A stretch of 64,000 bases of DNA from assembly GCA_002840735.1 (NCBI GenBank), contig PHBY01000013.1, forward strand, positions 46,591-110,590, written 5' to 3'. Below, in pieces: positions 42,345-52,463 of this stretch. This stretch comes from Chloroflexi bacterium HGW-Chloroflexi-2. Lineage in GTDB: Bacteria; Chloroflexota; Anaerolineae; Anaerolineales; Anaerolineaceae. The notes beneath the pieces are model-generated. The model ran no database searches. It had not been told where the DNA came from and was given only the letters and a program-made list of their open reading frames with translations. The first letter of the stretch is position 1, and each line of letters begins with the position of its first letter. The position numbers were made by a program, and so were the translations under genes.

Positions 42345-43235
42345 ATGGAAACCAAAATAGGTAATTCAGATCATAAAGAAGCCTGGCAAATGGTTCTGGG
42401 TCAATTACGCCCTGAAATGAACCGGGCTGACTTCAAGACCTGGGTGGATCCTATCGTTCCATTAGGATTCAATGGGAATCCTGATAAATTTAGAATAGCG
42501 GTCATGAATGATTTCAATAAGAAATTTATCAATAGCCGATTAAATTCTCGTATATCTCGTTTGTTATCAGGTTTATATAAACGGGATGTGGAAGTAGAAG
42601 TGATTGTTTCGAATCAATTCGCAGAAAATGATGTTAATGAATTGTTTTCATCTCCCGAGCAGGCTGATCAAGATGAATTTACTCCAACCCTTCCCACTCG
42701 GAAAAAACCAATTAAAGGCAATCAGGAAAATTCTGATCAGGATGATGACCTCCCCGCTACCAGCAAACGCAAGTTCATGCTGCAACGTGCCTACGGCAAT
42801 GAGCGCGCCAACATCATTCAACCGGATAAAGGTATTTACGTAACCAAATATTTTCTGGAAAAATGGTTGCCTCTGCTAGGTCACTCCGCCTTAATCGTCA
42901 TCATGATGACCAGAAAGGTTTGTTACTGGAATCCATACACTGGAGAAAAGCGAGATATTCTCGAAACAGAAATGGGGGAATTGGCGGAACAGGCCTGCGT
43001 CAGTGTGCGCACACTCAAGACGGTATTAAAAAATGAGCTTGTCAAACGCTATTTTATTCGATATACCGTGCGCAGAGTCATGACGCCCAATGGCATTCGT
43101 ACGGCAGGTATTCGATTACAGGTCAGAATGGATGATCCAGTCACCCCTGAGGACCAGGAAATTAGAGGTATATATGAAAGCGATACCTGGTTTTCACCGG
43201 AATTCGAAGACGAGAGCGAAGATTACGAGTTGTAA
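42345..43235 (+). CDS. DnaA N-terminal domain protein with winged-helix-like C-terminus
   Basis: 296 residues. Residues about 10-90 match DnaA domain I (AWQMVLGQLRPEMNRADFKT, W-V-D-P, then NDFNKKFINSRLNSRISRLL), the part that binds DnaB or regulators. There is no AAA+ domain and no domain IV. After an acidic linker (about 95-140) comes a domain with IYVTKYFLEKWLPLLGHSAL and VSVRTLKTVLKNELVKRYFI, which looks like a winged helix of replication or transcription initiators. It could recruit the helicase to an origin in this island. AGGA precedes the ATG. Confidence 0.75.
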   Translation: METKIGNSDHKEAWQMVLGQLRPEMNRADFKTWVDPIVPLGFNGNPDKFRIAVMNDFNKKFINSRLNSRISRLLSGLYKRDVEVEVIVSNQFAENDVNELFSSPEQADQDEFTPTLPTRKKPIKGNQENSDQDDDLPATSKRKFMLQRAYGNERANIIQPDKGIYVTKYFLEKWLPLLGHSALIVIMMTRKVCYWNPYTGEKRDILETEMGELAEQACVSVRTLKTVLKNELVKRYFIRYTVRRVMTPNGIRTAGIRLQVRMDDPVTPEDQEIRGIYESDTWFSPEFEDESEDYEL

Positions 43236-43275
43236 TTCTTATAGATTTACCATCCCAAAATTTCAATAAAAACAA

Positions 43276-43938
43276 TTAATTTAGAAGCGCAAAACCCTGA
43301 GCTTGTTCAGCAGTTATGTTGATTAATTTCCTCAGGACTGCATTTTCTCTGCGATACAAGCGCTCCACCGTATGGCAGATTTCCACGGCTGATTCTGCAT
43401 TAAGCGCTGGTTGTTTTTCATGCGCCGGAATTTGCAGCAAGGAAGCGGCTAGAAATATTAATGTGAAGGGATCATCTGGCATCTGAATCTGATCAAGATC
43501 AATGACCATATCTTCGAGCCGGTTGATGGTGTGCAAATAAAATTGTACCTGATTGCGAAGATGTCGAATACGGCGGTAAACATCCAACGGGCGTTTAAAA
43601 TCAATTGGATAATCCTCAGTTGTCGCAGTCAGATAAGGATTCTCATCACTGAATGATTTAATTTGGAACCTTTTTTCTCCAATAACTGTCAGGTTAAAGC
43701 AGCCATCCTTGAGAGGATCAACTTTGAGGATGCGGGCTGTTGTTCCGATCAGATAAGGTTCTGCCAGAGGCCCCAGCGATTCTACGCCCCGTTTGATTAA
43801 TACCACGCCGAAAACAGGCTCCTGATTCATTAATAGATTCACCATTAACTTATAACGATTTTCAAAGATATGCAGATGCAGAGGCATCCCAGGAAATAGT
43901 ACAGTATTTAAAGGAAAGAGGGGCAAATGATTGATCAT
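43276..43938 (-). CDS. LON substrate-binding domain protein (LonN-like)
   Basis: 220 residues. It has only the N-terminal LON domain: LPLFPLNTVLFPGMPLHLHI, ENRYKLMVNLLM and FGVVLIKRG are diagnostic, and LIGTTARILKV matches the next strand. No ATPase or protease part follows. Stand-alone LON-domain proteins are widespread and probably bind unfolded or damaged proteins. It is convergent with the DnaA-domain gene and marks the right border of the replicon-like island. No Shine-Dalgarno is evident. Confidence 0.88.
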   Translation of the reverse strand: MINHLPLFPLNTVLFPGMPLHLHIFENRYKLMVNLLMNQEPVFGVVLIKRGVESLGPLAEPYLIGTTARILKVDPLKDGCFNLTVIGEKRFQIKSFSDENPYLTATTEDYPIDFKRPLDVYRRIRHLRNQVQFYLHTINRLEDMVIDLDQIQMPDDPFTLIFLAASLLQIPAHEKQPALNAESAVEICHTVERLYRRENAVLRKLINITAEQAQGFALLN

Positions 43939-44137
43939 ATTTAGGCTTATTCTAATTTCGGTTTGATAATAAATCTATTCTATATATAAGGTTAAAAGGA
44001 TATCCTTGTCATAATAATTCCTGACAAAAATAACTTTGTAAATTTTATAAAATTCATTCTTTTGGGAAAATGGGAATTCTGGATCAACTTAGATGTTTCA
44101 CTTTATAATAGACGTATCCTATTGAATTTGGGGTTTC

Positions 44138-46051
44138 ATGTCTGAAATTCTAAAACGGCATCATATTAAATTAACCTATTTCACTGCAATTGCTGCTTTG
44201 GTGGCTTACGTGATTCAGGCTTACCAGGCAATGAATAGTTTACGACCTTCATTGGATGAAGGTGTCTACCTTTTAAAAGGTTATTTGCTCGCCAGTGGTG
44301 TATTTACTCCTTATCAACCCTATGGTGTCTGGATGAATAAAATGCCGCTTTCATTTTTGATTCCGGGTTGGGTGGAAGTGTTATTTGGTCCAGGGTTGAT
44401 TACCGGGAGATGGTATGCATTCATGCTCAGTATCCTGATATTACCCGGAATCTGGTTGATTGCCAGACGTTTTTCCGGAGAGAAAATCGCTACTTTGATT
44501 CTGGTTTTAATCGCTGTAAATCCAATTGGTATTAAGTTTTACGCCCAGGCAATTTCCCAGGTTTTGATTGCATTCCTCCTGGTATGGAGCTTGTTTTTTT
44601 TACTAGGGGAGAGGAGAAGCGTTTGGCAAATCGTGGCTGGTAGTTTTCTGGCTGCCATTATTGTTTTCACACGCGAAAACATGTTACCTGTTATCCTGTT
44701 TATTGTGATACTCATGTTCTGGCAGCATGGAAAAAAAGCAGGTTGGATTTCTTTAGCCACGATCAGTATACTTCTTTTGATTGGACACGCAATATATTTT
44801 CCAGAGATTCTAACCAATTGGGTTAAATGGATACCCCAATCGATCACACCATTTTTAGACCCCTGGCGTATTCGAAATCCGGATGAAAAATCGTATTCTG
44901 AGTCCATTTCTTTGTTGAGTTATATATTCATATTCATGCAAGGATTAAGATGGCATTTTTTTGTTTCTGTGGGTCTGGGAATCACAGGTTTACTCACTTC
45001 AATACAGAAGCTAAAACAAAATTCATGGAAATTTAAAACTGTTATCGTCCTCTCTGGATTATTCGTGGTTTTATTTCTTTCACATGTCTGGGCTAGTTTA
45101 GGAAATGATTATTGTAAATTTTGTCTACCGGGTTATATTTCATTTTTCAGTCCGATCGGTTACATCCTGCTTGCCATATTAATTCCTGCTCTATCAACAT
45201 CCATTCTGCGGGGATGGGGGTGGATGATATCAATATTATTTGTGGTGACCACAACACTTTTTGGATTTGCTACCCATCAGGATTTTGTTCGTTTACCTAC
45301 TTATTCTAAATGGCTGGATGGTTTTTTTGGGTTCCCTGTACCCTGGATGCGAAAAGGACAACTAATTCTGGGGGAAGTAAAGTTCTGGCAGATTTTGGCC
45401 AATAAATATAATTTAAGTTTTGAACAGGTACGTTTGGAGGTGTTACCGGTCTTAATTCCAACGATTATGGGATTCGTCGTTGGAATTGTATGGATTGTTC
45501 TGGTATTTATCCTTTACCGTTTTCTTAGAAATAAAAAAAATGTCAGTATGAGCTTTATATTACTTACATCTTTCTTAATGGTAGGAATTCTTCTTTCGCC
45601 AACCTGGATTTTTGGTGGTGGAGTGTTTACCTATGATTGTAGAAATGATGTGATTGATCAAATTGACCAATCCGGACAACAGCTGGCTGATCAGATTGAA
45701 CCAGGCGCAAAAATAGATTGGCGGGTTACCAGTATGTCCCCTGTGATGCTGTTGTATCTGGAAAACCCGAAATTATTACCAGCCCAAATTAATACGACTT
45801 ATTCCTTTGTGAATGGTGGAGAAACAGACTTTCTCTTGCGATACGGGTTATGGAATAAAGAAGCTGCGAATGATTGGTTATCACAGGCAGACTATTTTCT
45901 GGCAACACCACCAATTTCTCCTGAGGTCTGGCTCCAATTGCAAGCTTTTGGATTTCAAGAGATTCCTCCATTGTCGCCAGCTCTGCAATGTGAAAATGAA
46001 CGCTTTGAGATTCAAATTTTTTCAAAAAATGATGGTACTATAGATAATTAA
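44138..46051 (+). CDS. GT39/ArnT-like membrane glycosyltransferase
   Basis: 637 residues with about 12 membrane helices and a C-terminal soluble part (about 510-637). Near the N-terminus, RPSLDEGVYLLKGYLLASG carries the acidic pair expected on the first external loop of GT-C enzymes (PMT/ArnT type), which use polyprenyl-phosphate sugars. First gene of a surface-glycan cluster running to 52.4 kb; TATAAT at 44104-44109 lies 29 bp upstream and may be its -10. Acceptor, protein or lipid, is unknown. Confidence 0.8.
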   Translation: MSEILKRHHIKLTYFTAIAALVAYVIQAYQAMNSLRPSLDEGVYLLKGYLLASGVFTPYQPYGVWMNKMPLSFLIPGWVEVLFGPGLITGRWYAFMLSILILPGIWLIARRFSGEKIATLILVLIAVNPIGIKFYAQAISQVLIAFLLVWSLFFLLGERRSVWQIVAGSFLAAIIVFTRENMLPVILFIVILMFWQHGKKAGWISLATISILLLIGHAIYFPEILTNWVKWIPQSITPFLDPWRIRNPDEKSYSESISLLSYIFIFMQGLRWHFFVSVGLGITGLLTSIQKLKQNSWKFKTVIVLSGLFVVLFLSHVWASLGNDYCKFCLPGYISFFSPIGYILLAILIPALSTSILRGWGWMISILFVVTTTLFGFATHQDFVRLPTYSKWLDGFFGFPVPWMRKGQLILGEVKFWQILANKYNLSFEQVRLEVLPVLIPTIMGFVVGIVWIVLVFILYRFLRNKKNVSMSFILLTSFLMVGILLSPTWIFGGGVFTYDCRNDVIDQIDQSGQQLADQIEPGAKIDWRVTSMSPVMLLYLENPKLLPAQINTTYSFVNGGETDFLLRYGLWNKEAANDWLSQADYFLATPPISPEVWLQLQAFGFQEIPPLSPALQCENERFEIQIFSKNDGTIDN

Positions 46052-46171
46052 GGCGATCTGGCTCCGCATAAATTTATATTTTGAACAGGTAATCTTTTCC
46101 TCATTGCCCATTTATTTGATAGAATTACTTTCTGCATCAAGGGATTCTTAATTATAAAAATAGGTGAAAAA

Positions 46172-47140
46172 GTGCGAGATCATTATATTGCAGTGATCAT
46201 TCCAGCTTATAAAGTTGAAACAAAAATAAGCCGTGTGATTCAATCCATTCCCGATTTTGTTAGATCAATTATTGTCGTGATCGATGGCAGTCCGGATCGA
46301 ACAGCAGAAATTATTCAGAAGATTTCTGATCCTCGTTTGGTTGTTATTAATCATGAAAAAAATCAAGGGGTTGGTGGTGCAATGATTACTGGGTATAACA
46401 AAGCACTTGATTTAGGGGCTGATATCATGGTTAAAGTAGACGGTGATGATCAAATGGATACGACAAGAATCATTGACCTCATACGTCCGATCATAAAAGG
46501 CGAAGCTGACTTCACTAAAGGTAATCGTTTTATGCATGAATTACAAATGAAGTCAATGCCTCTTGTTAGAAGAATAGGAAATTGGGGCCTCACATTTCTG
46601 GTGAAGGTTGCTTCCGGTTATTGGAATATTTTTGATCCCAGTAACGGGTTTACTGCCATTCATGCCCAGGTATGGCGATTTATAAACCAACAACGAATTG
46701 CGAAAGATTATTTTTTCGAATCCAGTCTTTTAGTGGAATTAAGATTTTTAAATGCAGTTGTGCAGGATGTCTATATCCCAGCGCGTTATCAGGATGAGGA
46801 AAGTTCCCTTTCCATTTTTAAAGTACTGTTTACCTTTCCATCACGATTAATAAAAGCAACCATAAGGAGATTTGTTTACCAGTATTACTTATATAATTTC
46901 TCTTTTGGATCTTTGGCGTTTATTGTTGGGCTGATTTTTGTGATTTTTGGATTTGTCTGGGGAGTAGTATATTGGATTAAATCCATTAACACAGGAATAC
47001 CAGCAACAACTGGAACTGTATTGATCGCTGTACTTCCAATAATATTGGGAGTACAACTCCTGTTACAGGTAGTCTCCCAGGATATAGCAGAGGTGCCTCG
47101 AAAGGTTATTCATAATTCCCTTTTGCCTAACCAGGAATAA
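46172..47140 (+). CDS. GT2 glycosyltransferase with C-terminal membrane helices
   Basis: 322 residues from a GTG at 46172 (AGGTGA lies just before). GT-A motifs: VIIPAYKVETKISRV, VIDGSPDRT, the metal site VKVDGDDQMD, and GVGGAMITGYNKAL. Two helices at about 240-262 and 278-300 anchor the C-terminus. This is the polyisoprenyl-phosphate sugar synthase type (GtrB/DPM-like), which would supply donor to the GT-C-like proteins on either side. Confidence 0.88.
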   Translation: MRDHYIAVIIPAYKVETKISRVIQSIPDFVRSIIVVIDGSPDRTAEIIQKISDPRLVVINHEKNQGVGGAMITGYNKALDLGADIMVKVDGDDQMDTTRIIDLIRPIIKGEADFTKGNRFMHELQMKSMPLVRRIGNWGLTFLVKVASGYWNIFDPSNGFTAIHAQVWRFINQQRIAKDYFFESSLLVELRFLNAVVQDVYIPARYQDEESSLSIFKVLFTFPSRLIKATIRRFVYQYYLYNFSFGSLAFIVGLIFVIFGFVWGVVYWIKSINTGIPATTGTVLIAVLPIILGVQLLLQVVSQDIAEVPRKVIHNSLLPNQE

Positions 47141-47167
47141 AGCCATTAAATAATTTCAGGATGTTTT

Positions 47168-49201
47168 ATGTTTTTCTTATCAGCTTTGTTAATTGCTTTA
47201 TCATCATTATTTTTTTCGTCAATTATGAAATTCAAATCAAAAATTTCATATTTGCTAACGATCTATATTTTTGGTTATGGAAGTATTGCATTAATTGGAA
47301 ATCTTGGTCATTTCCTCTCATTGTTAGGTAACAGGTTTTATTTTTTACTTTCTCAATTCATCTTACTATTGGTTGTCATAACCATCTGGACAAAAGTGGG
47401 AAGACCTAACCTTATTGGTCCATTTAAGAATTTCAGATGCCTAATCCGTTCTTTCGAACTAAAAAAGTTTTTCAAACAATATCCAGACCTAACATTGATG
47501 CTTTTAGGTGTAACAATTGGTTACATTCTACTTGCTTATATCGGGTATCAGGTCCCTCCGAATAATAATGATAGTATATCCACCCATTTGCCTCGAGTAA
47601 TTTATTGGATACAGCATGGTAATTTCGCACCTTGGGAAACAGCACGGATATTTCAACTAATGTATCCGGTTAATTCTGGATTGCAATTTCTTTGGTCAAT
47701 TTTACTTTCTAATAGTGATCATTGGGTTGGGTTGGTTCAATGGTCAGCTGCAATTGCTGGGTCATTAAGCATCTATGGCATCGCTGGACTCATGGGTGCG
47801 AAGTTCGCCTGGCGGTTATTTCCAGGATTAATCTTCTTGACATTACCATCAGTTGTAATGCAAAGCACGACTACTCAAAACGATTTGATCGCAGCAGGTT
47901 TGTTCGGTATTTTCTTTTATTTTTTACTTAAAATGTTTAAGAATAACGCAATTAATAATCTGTTTTGTGCAGCATTCACCATGGGATTATTAATAGGAAC
48001 AAAACAAACGATATTATATTTACTACCTGGCTTAGGTTTGTTATTTCTTATCTATTGGCTCTATTTCAAATCAATAAAACTAAAAGAAATCCTATTGTTT
48101 AGTGGTATTACGATGACAACTTTCTTGATCATTGGCTCAGTGATTTTCTTTATTAACTGGGATTATTTTGGACACCCTTTAGGAGGAAAAGAGGTTGTTA
48201 ATTCTTCAATTCAGGCGACTAAATCAATTCAATCCTCAGTTTCACAAATTGGGATGAATTCCATCAGATTTTTGTACCAGATGGTTGATCCTACTGGTTT
48301 ATCTTCTCCTCTTTGGAGATGGGGGATAAAATTACGTACAATAATTGGCGGTGAATTGTTCCGATTTTTAAATATTCCTATCGAAGCTGATATTTTTAAT
48401 ACCTGGCCGCATAAATTTTCTTTATCAAAAACGTATTTATTTCAAGAAGATGAATCATGGTTCGGTATTTTGGGGTTTTTTATTCTAATTCCGACTTTCA
48501 TAATCCAAACAATTGTTGGATTCAAGAATAAAGAGCCTATCCGAATCAGTATTTTTGTGTTAAGCATTACATTTATGATTTTTTTGACCCTTCTGCGACC
48601 AGGGTGGGATCCATATCAAGGCAGATATTTTCTTCCAATTGTGTTAATTTGTTCAACACTTTCATATACCTGGTTTTCTACAAGGTTCCTTCGCTGGATA
48701 ATGGGACCTTTATCTTTGATAATTGGATTAATGATTTTGTTTAATGGAATTTTATATAATCCTGCCAAACCAATTCTGGACAAGCCTATACCGATTTTCT
48801 ATCGGTATCCGGAAGATCCGGGATATGAACAAATCCGTAGAGGTAACAGAATAGATGAACTGAATCGTTTGGAGAAAATTTCCCTTCAAACTTTTAGTAA
48901 TTATAAATTATGTGACTTTGTTGATAGAAATGTGCCATTGGATGTAACACTTGGTTATGCTATTAATGAAAATTACTATCAGGAATATTGTTTATTCGGA
49001 CCAAATTTTTCAAGAAAACTAATCCCAGTTCACCCATTTATCAAGATCCTTGATGAGTCTTCATTAGTAGAAATGAATTTCGATTATCTATTGATTTATA
49101 AAGCTACTAATTCTAAAGATTTATCTTTCAATCAATTTACCTTATTTGCTCAATCTGAAGACCCGGACGTTATTCTATTCATGAATAATTCGAATAAATA
49201 A
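47168..49201 (+). CDS. Polytopic membrane protein, GT-C glycosyltransferase-like
   Basis: 677 residues with about 12 helices and a soluble C-terminus of roughly 130 residues. After the third or fourth helix, NNNDSISTHLPRVIYWIQHG has the D-x-x-x-H pattern often seen in the first external loop of GT-C-like enzymes. A second conserved-looking stretch, GLLIGTKQTILYLLPGLGLL, follows. Codon use is noticeably more A/T-rich than neighbouring genes, suggesting horizontal acquisition. It lies 27 nt after the GT2. The specific activity is unknown. Confidence 0.7.
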   Translation: MFFLSALLIALSSLFFSSIMKFKSKISYLLTIYIFGYGSIALIGNLGHFLSLLGNRFYFLLSQFILLLVVITIWTKVGRPNLIGPFKNFRCLIRSFELKKFFKQYPDLTLMLLGVTIGYILLAYIGYQVPPNNNDSISTHLPRVIYWIQHGNFAPWETARIFQLMYPVNSGLQFLWSILLSNSDHWVGLVQWSAAIAGSLSIYGIAGLMGAKFAWRLFPGLIFLTLPSVVMQSTTTQNDLIAAGLFGIFFYFLLKMFKNNAINNLFCAAFTMGLLIGTKQTILYLLPGLGLLFLIYWLYFKSIKLKEILLFSGITMTTFLIIGSVIFFINWDYFGHPLGGKEVVNSSIQATKSIQSSVSQIGMNSIRFLYQMVDPTGLSSPLWRWGIKLRTIIGGELFRFLNIPIEADIFNTWPHKFSLSKTYLFQEDESWFGILGFFILIPTFIIQTIVGFKNKEPIRISIFVLSITFMIFLTLLRPGWDPYQGRYFLPIVLICSTLSYTWFSTRFLRWIMGPLSLIIGLMILFNGILYNPAKPILDKPIPIFYRYPEDPGYEQIRRGNRIDELNRLEKISLQTFSNYKLCDFVDRNVPLDVTLGYAINENYYQEYCLFGPNFSRKLIPVHPFIKILDESSLVEMNFDYLLIYKATNSKDLSFNQFTLFAQSEDPDVILFMNNSNK

Positions 49202-49313
49202 TGAATATAATGTACAATTTGCTTGCTAACGAAATCCTTTGATAAAATAAAGATAAAGAAAAAGATTTCTTTTTTTTTCTCTCTTAATAAAAATTTGATT
49301 ACATGTAGGGTCT

Positions 49314-50261
49314 ATGAATTTATCCATAATCGTACCAGTCTATGACGAAGAAGAAACAATCCTTTTGCTACATCAGGCAGTGGCGGAAGCCATGCAACCT
49401 ATGCAGGAGGAATGGGAACTCATTCTGGTAGACGATGGCAGTAAAGATGGTAGTTTTACCAAATTAGAAGAAATCTTTGAAAAAGACCCTCAGCATGTGC
49501 GTGTGATTGGTTTGCGTCGAAATTTTGGCCAAACCGCTGCTATAGCTGCAGGAATTGATCACGCCAAAGGTGAGATAATTGTCTTAATGGATGCGGATTT
49601 ACAGAATGATCCACAGGATATTCCATTGTTGTTGGAGAAGATTTACAGCGGTTATGATGTGGTCAGTGGATGGAGGGTTAAAAGGAAAGACACTTTTATC
49701 ACCAGAACCCTACCTTCCTTATTTGCAAATAAATTGATTTCGGTTGTAACGGGTGTTCACCTGCATGATTACGGCTGTACTTTAAAAGCATACCGGCGAG
49801 AAGTTATAACCGGATTCCGATTATATGGGGAAATGCATCGTTTTATACCGGTTTATGCCAATTCAGTTGGTGCAAAAATAATGGAGATCCCGGTTCGCCA
49901 CCATCCCCGTAAATACGGTAAAGCCAAATATGGATTGGAGCGAACCATCAAGGTAATTCTGGATTTGTTTACCGTGAAGTTCCTTAATTCATATGCAAAC
50001 AAACCCATTTATTTGTTTGGTGGTACTGGTATCCTGATAATGGGAATTTCCAGTTTGATATTGTTGTATCTTTTTTTTAGAAGGATCTTTTTTTCTGTTT
50101 CTGTAATTGCTTCACCCTTATTCATGATCAGTAGTATGTTTTTTATTCTGGGATTTCAATCGATTCTGATGGGGTTGATCGCTGAACTGTTGGTCAGAAC
50201 TTATCACGAAGCCCAACATAAACCTACTTATACCATTCGCAACACTGTCGGTTTTGAATAA
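49314..50261 (+). CDS. GT2 glycosyltransferase, GtrB-like (polyprenyl-phosphate sugar synthase)
   Basis: 315 residues: SIIVPVYDEEETI, LVDDGSKDGS, metal site LMDADLQNDPQD, then MHRFIPVYANSVGAKIMEIP and RKYGKAKYGLERT, the last being a strong signature of the GtrB/ArnC/YfdH group. Two membrane helices (about 235-258 and 268-293) form the C-terminus. It transfers glucose or a related sugar to undecaprenyl phosphate for export and GT-C use. Stands in the glycan cluster, 37 nt before the GT4. Confidence 0.92.
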   Translation: MNLSIIVPVYDEEETILLLHQAVAEAMQPMQEEWELILVDDGSKDGSFTKLEEIFEKDPQHVRVIGLRRNFGQTAAIAAGIDHAKGEIIVLMDADLQNDPQDIPLLLEKIYSGYDVVSGWRVKRKDTFITRTLPSLFANKLISVVTGVHLHDYGCTLKAYRREVITGFRLYGEMHRFIPVYANSVGAKIMEIPVRHHPRKYGKAKYGLERTIKVILDLFTVKFLNSYANKPIYLFGGTGILIMGISSLILLYLFFRRIFFSVSVIASPLFMISSMFFILGFQSILMGLIAELLVRTYHEAQHKPTYTIRNTVGFE

Positions 50262-50297
50262 AGAAGCCAGAGCAAAACACAAGAATAAGGATTTGAT

Positions 50298-51434
50298 TTG
50301 CATATATTAACCTTATCACATGAATATCCACCCATTGGCGGTGGAGGGGGCAAAGCAGCACAGGATTTATGTGGTGGGTTTGCAAAAATGGGGCACTCTG
50401 TCAGGATGATTACTGCCCATTATAAAGATTTGACAATGAAAGAAACCCTGGATGGGGTGGAGATTCTGCGTGTCCGTTCTTTACGATTAAAACCTTACAA
50501 GGCAGGTGCAATCACCATGGCTGCATTTGTGCTGAAGGGATGGATAAAAGCCAGAAATGAAATCAAACGCCAGAAACCCGATCTAATCCATGTTCATTTT
50601 GCAGTTCCGGCAGGATGGATTGCCTACTTGTTGTGGAAGGAATTCAAGATTCCGTACATTATTACCACGCAATTGGGAGATATACCCGGTGGCGTTCCGC
50701 ACAAAACTGACCGCTGGTTCAGATGGGTGTTCCCTTTCACACCAGCCGTATGGAAAAGTGCTGTCCGTGTAATTGCAGTCAGCGCATTCACTCGCAATCT
50801 TGTTCTGGCAAAATACCCTGTGGATGTGCAGATTATTCATAATGGTGTTCATTTGGAATCCATTAATCCAAATAATCTGATCGTGCAAAATCCACCAATG
50901 ATTGTTTTTGCAGGTCGTTTTACCCAACAAAAAGATCCCATTCAAATTATCAGAACACTTTCGAAATTGAAAGATATACCCTGGCGCTGTACGATGGTGG
51001 GAGATGGTCCTCTCCGGTCGGAAATAATGCAAGCGATTGATAAAGCCGAAATTAATGATCGATTTCTATTTACTGGTTGGGTATCTCCCACAGAGGTGCG
51101 CGAAATATTTTTAAATAGTGATATTTTATTCATGCCATCTTTATCAGAAGGGTTACCACTGGTCGGGGTGCAGGCTTTGGCTGCTGGACTGGCACTGTTA
51201 GTCAGCGATATCGGTGGATTTATTGACCTGATTGAAGCAGGTTGCAATGGTTACAAATTACCGCCTGGGAATCATGATGATTGGGAAAAAATGTTACGAA
51301 TGATGTTAACCGATCCAGAATTAACGAAAGAGTTTAAGAAACACAGTTTCAAATTGGCTGAAAGATTTGATATTAATCGCATTGTTTGCCAGTATGTGGA
51401 AATTTTCATGCAGGTTGCAAACCAATCTGAGTAG
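50298..51434 (+). CDS. GT4-family glycosyltransferase
   Basis: 378 residues. The start is a TTG at 50298 (AAGGAT a few bases upstream); no ATG fits the expected N-terminus HILTLSHEYPPIGGGGGKAA. GT-B motifs: VFAGRFTQQKD, TMVGDGPLRSEI, and the E-x7-E region FMPSLSEGLPLVGVQALAAG. It is a retaining transferase adding a sugar from a nucleotide donor to a lipid-linked glycan. The flippase-like gene follows after 9 nt. Confidence 0.92.
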   Translation: MHILTLSHEYPPIGGGGGKAAQDLCGGFAKMGHSVRMITAHYKDLTMKETLDGVEILRVRSLRLKPYKAGAITMAAFVLKGWIKARNEIKRQKPDLIHVHFAVPAGWIAYLLWKEFKIPYIITTQLGDIPGGVPHKTDRWFRWVFPFTPAVWKSAVRVIAVSAFTRNLVLAKYPVDVQIIHNGVHLESINPNNLIVQNPPMIVFAGRFTQQKDPIQIIRTLSKLKDIPWRCTMVGDGPLRSEIMQAIDKAEINDRFLFTGWVSPTEVREIFLNSDILFMPSLSEGLPLVGVQALAAGLALLVSDIGGFIDLIEAGCNGYKLPPGNHDDWEKMLRMMLTDPELTKEFKKHSFKLAERFDINRIVCQYVEIFMQVANQSE

Positions 51435-51443
51435 GCACTCCGG

Positions 51444-52400
51444 ATGAAAAATTATCTGTCTTTGGATGAATCTATGCGGAACAAGTCGGACAAGAAATCC
51501 ACATTTTTCCGTGTATTTCAGTGGGTGATCACGTTTCTTTCAGTTGTGCTTTTAATCTGGTTAATTTCCCGTCAAAATTGGGATCAAATTTTGCAAACTC
51601 TCATTCGAATCCCGATCTCGACAATCGTTATCGTGTTGATGTTAAATTTTGTTGGGCAAGTACTGAATACCCTGAGATGGTCTATTTTGCTGAACGCTCA
51701 GGACATTCACATCAGCAAATGGCAACTAATCAAAATTGTTCTTGCAGGTGCTTTTGCATCCAACTTTTTGCCTTCAACCATTGGGGGAGATGTGATTCGG
51801 TTGATTAAGATCAACCAGTTCAGTCATAATCAGGGCTTAAATTTTGCTTCGATTGTGCTTGACCGATTTGTTAATGTGGTTGCTTTCCTGACCATTCTAC
51901 CGTTATCCTACTCCATCTGGTCACAGGCAGTAGCTGATAGAAACACTCAAGTCATGATGATGGCTACATTGAATCTGTCTGTCATTAAAAAATGGTTTCA
52001 GAAAAGTTGGTCTCAATTCATCTCTGCATACAAGAATTGGGCACAAAAACCCTGGGTTGTTTTCCAGGCGTTTGTTGTTTCCTGGTTTTCAATTTTTGTA
52101 ATATTTATCGGTTTATGGCTGCTGAACCTTGGTCTTGATATCCAGGTAAAGCTGGTTCAGGTGATGGGGATCAGTGCCCTATCTTACTTCATCACCATGC
52201 TTCCAATTTCGATCAATGGATATGGCTTGCGAGAGGTTTCAATCACCTTCTTTTATACGCTGATTGGTGTCAGTCCTGATCAGGCGGCGATATTTGCGGT
52301 TCTTTCCCGATTTTTAATTTTGTTTGTCACACTCCCTGGTGCGTTTTTTCTGGGTAATTTCAAAGATTTAAAACAAATACGGGCGAATCGAAATTTATAA
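51444..52400 (+). CDS. LPG synthase/UPF0104-type membrane protein (flippase-like)
   Basis: 318 residues with about eight helices. LRWSILLNAQDIHISKWQLI and GAFASNFLPSTIGGDVIRLI are the conserved core of the lysylphosphatidylglycerol synthase transmembrane family (AglD/MprF N-terminal type). Members in glycan clusters are thought to flip or handle polyprenyl-linked sugars. Last gene of the cluster; there is a short gap before the convergent ABC-F gene. The precise role is not determined. Confidence 0.87.
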   Translation: MKNYLSLDESMRNKSDKKSTFFRVFQWVITFLSVVLLIWLISRQNWDQILQTLIRIPISTIVIVLMLNFVGQVLNTLRWSILLNAQDIHISKWQLIKIVLAGAFASNFLPSTIGGDVIRLIKINQFSHNQGLNFASIVLDRFVNVVAFLTILPLSYSIWSQAVADRNTQVMMMATLNLSVIKKWFQKSWSQFISAYKNWAQKPWVVFQAFVVSWFSIFVIFIGLWLLNLGLDIQVKLVQVMGISALSYFITMLPISINGYGLREVSITFFYTLIGVSPDQAAIFAVLSRFLILFVTLPGAFFLGNFKDLKQIRANRNL

Positions 52401-52463
52401 ATTTTCATCATCAATCAGCATCAAAAATGGGATTCGCATGTCAGCACATTATCTTTTGGTTTA

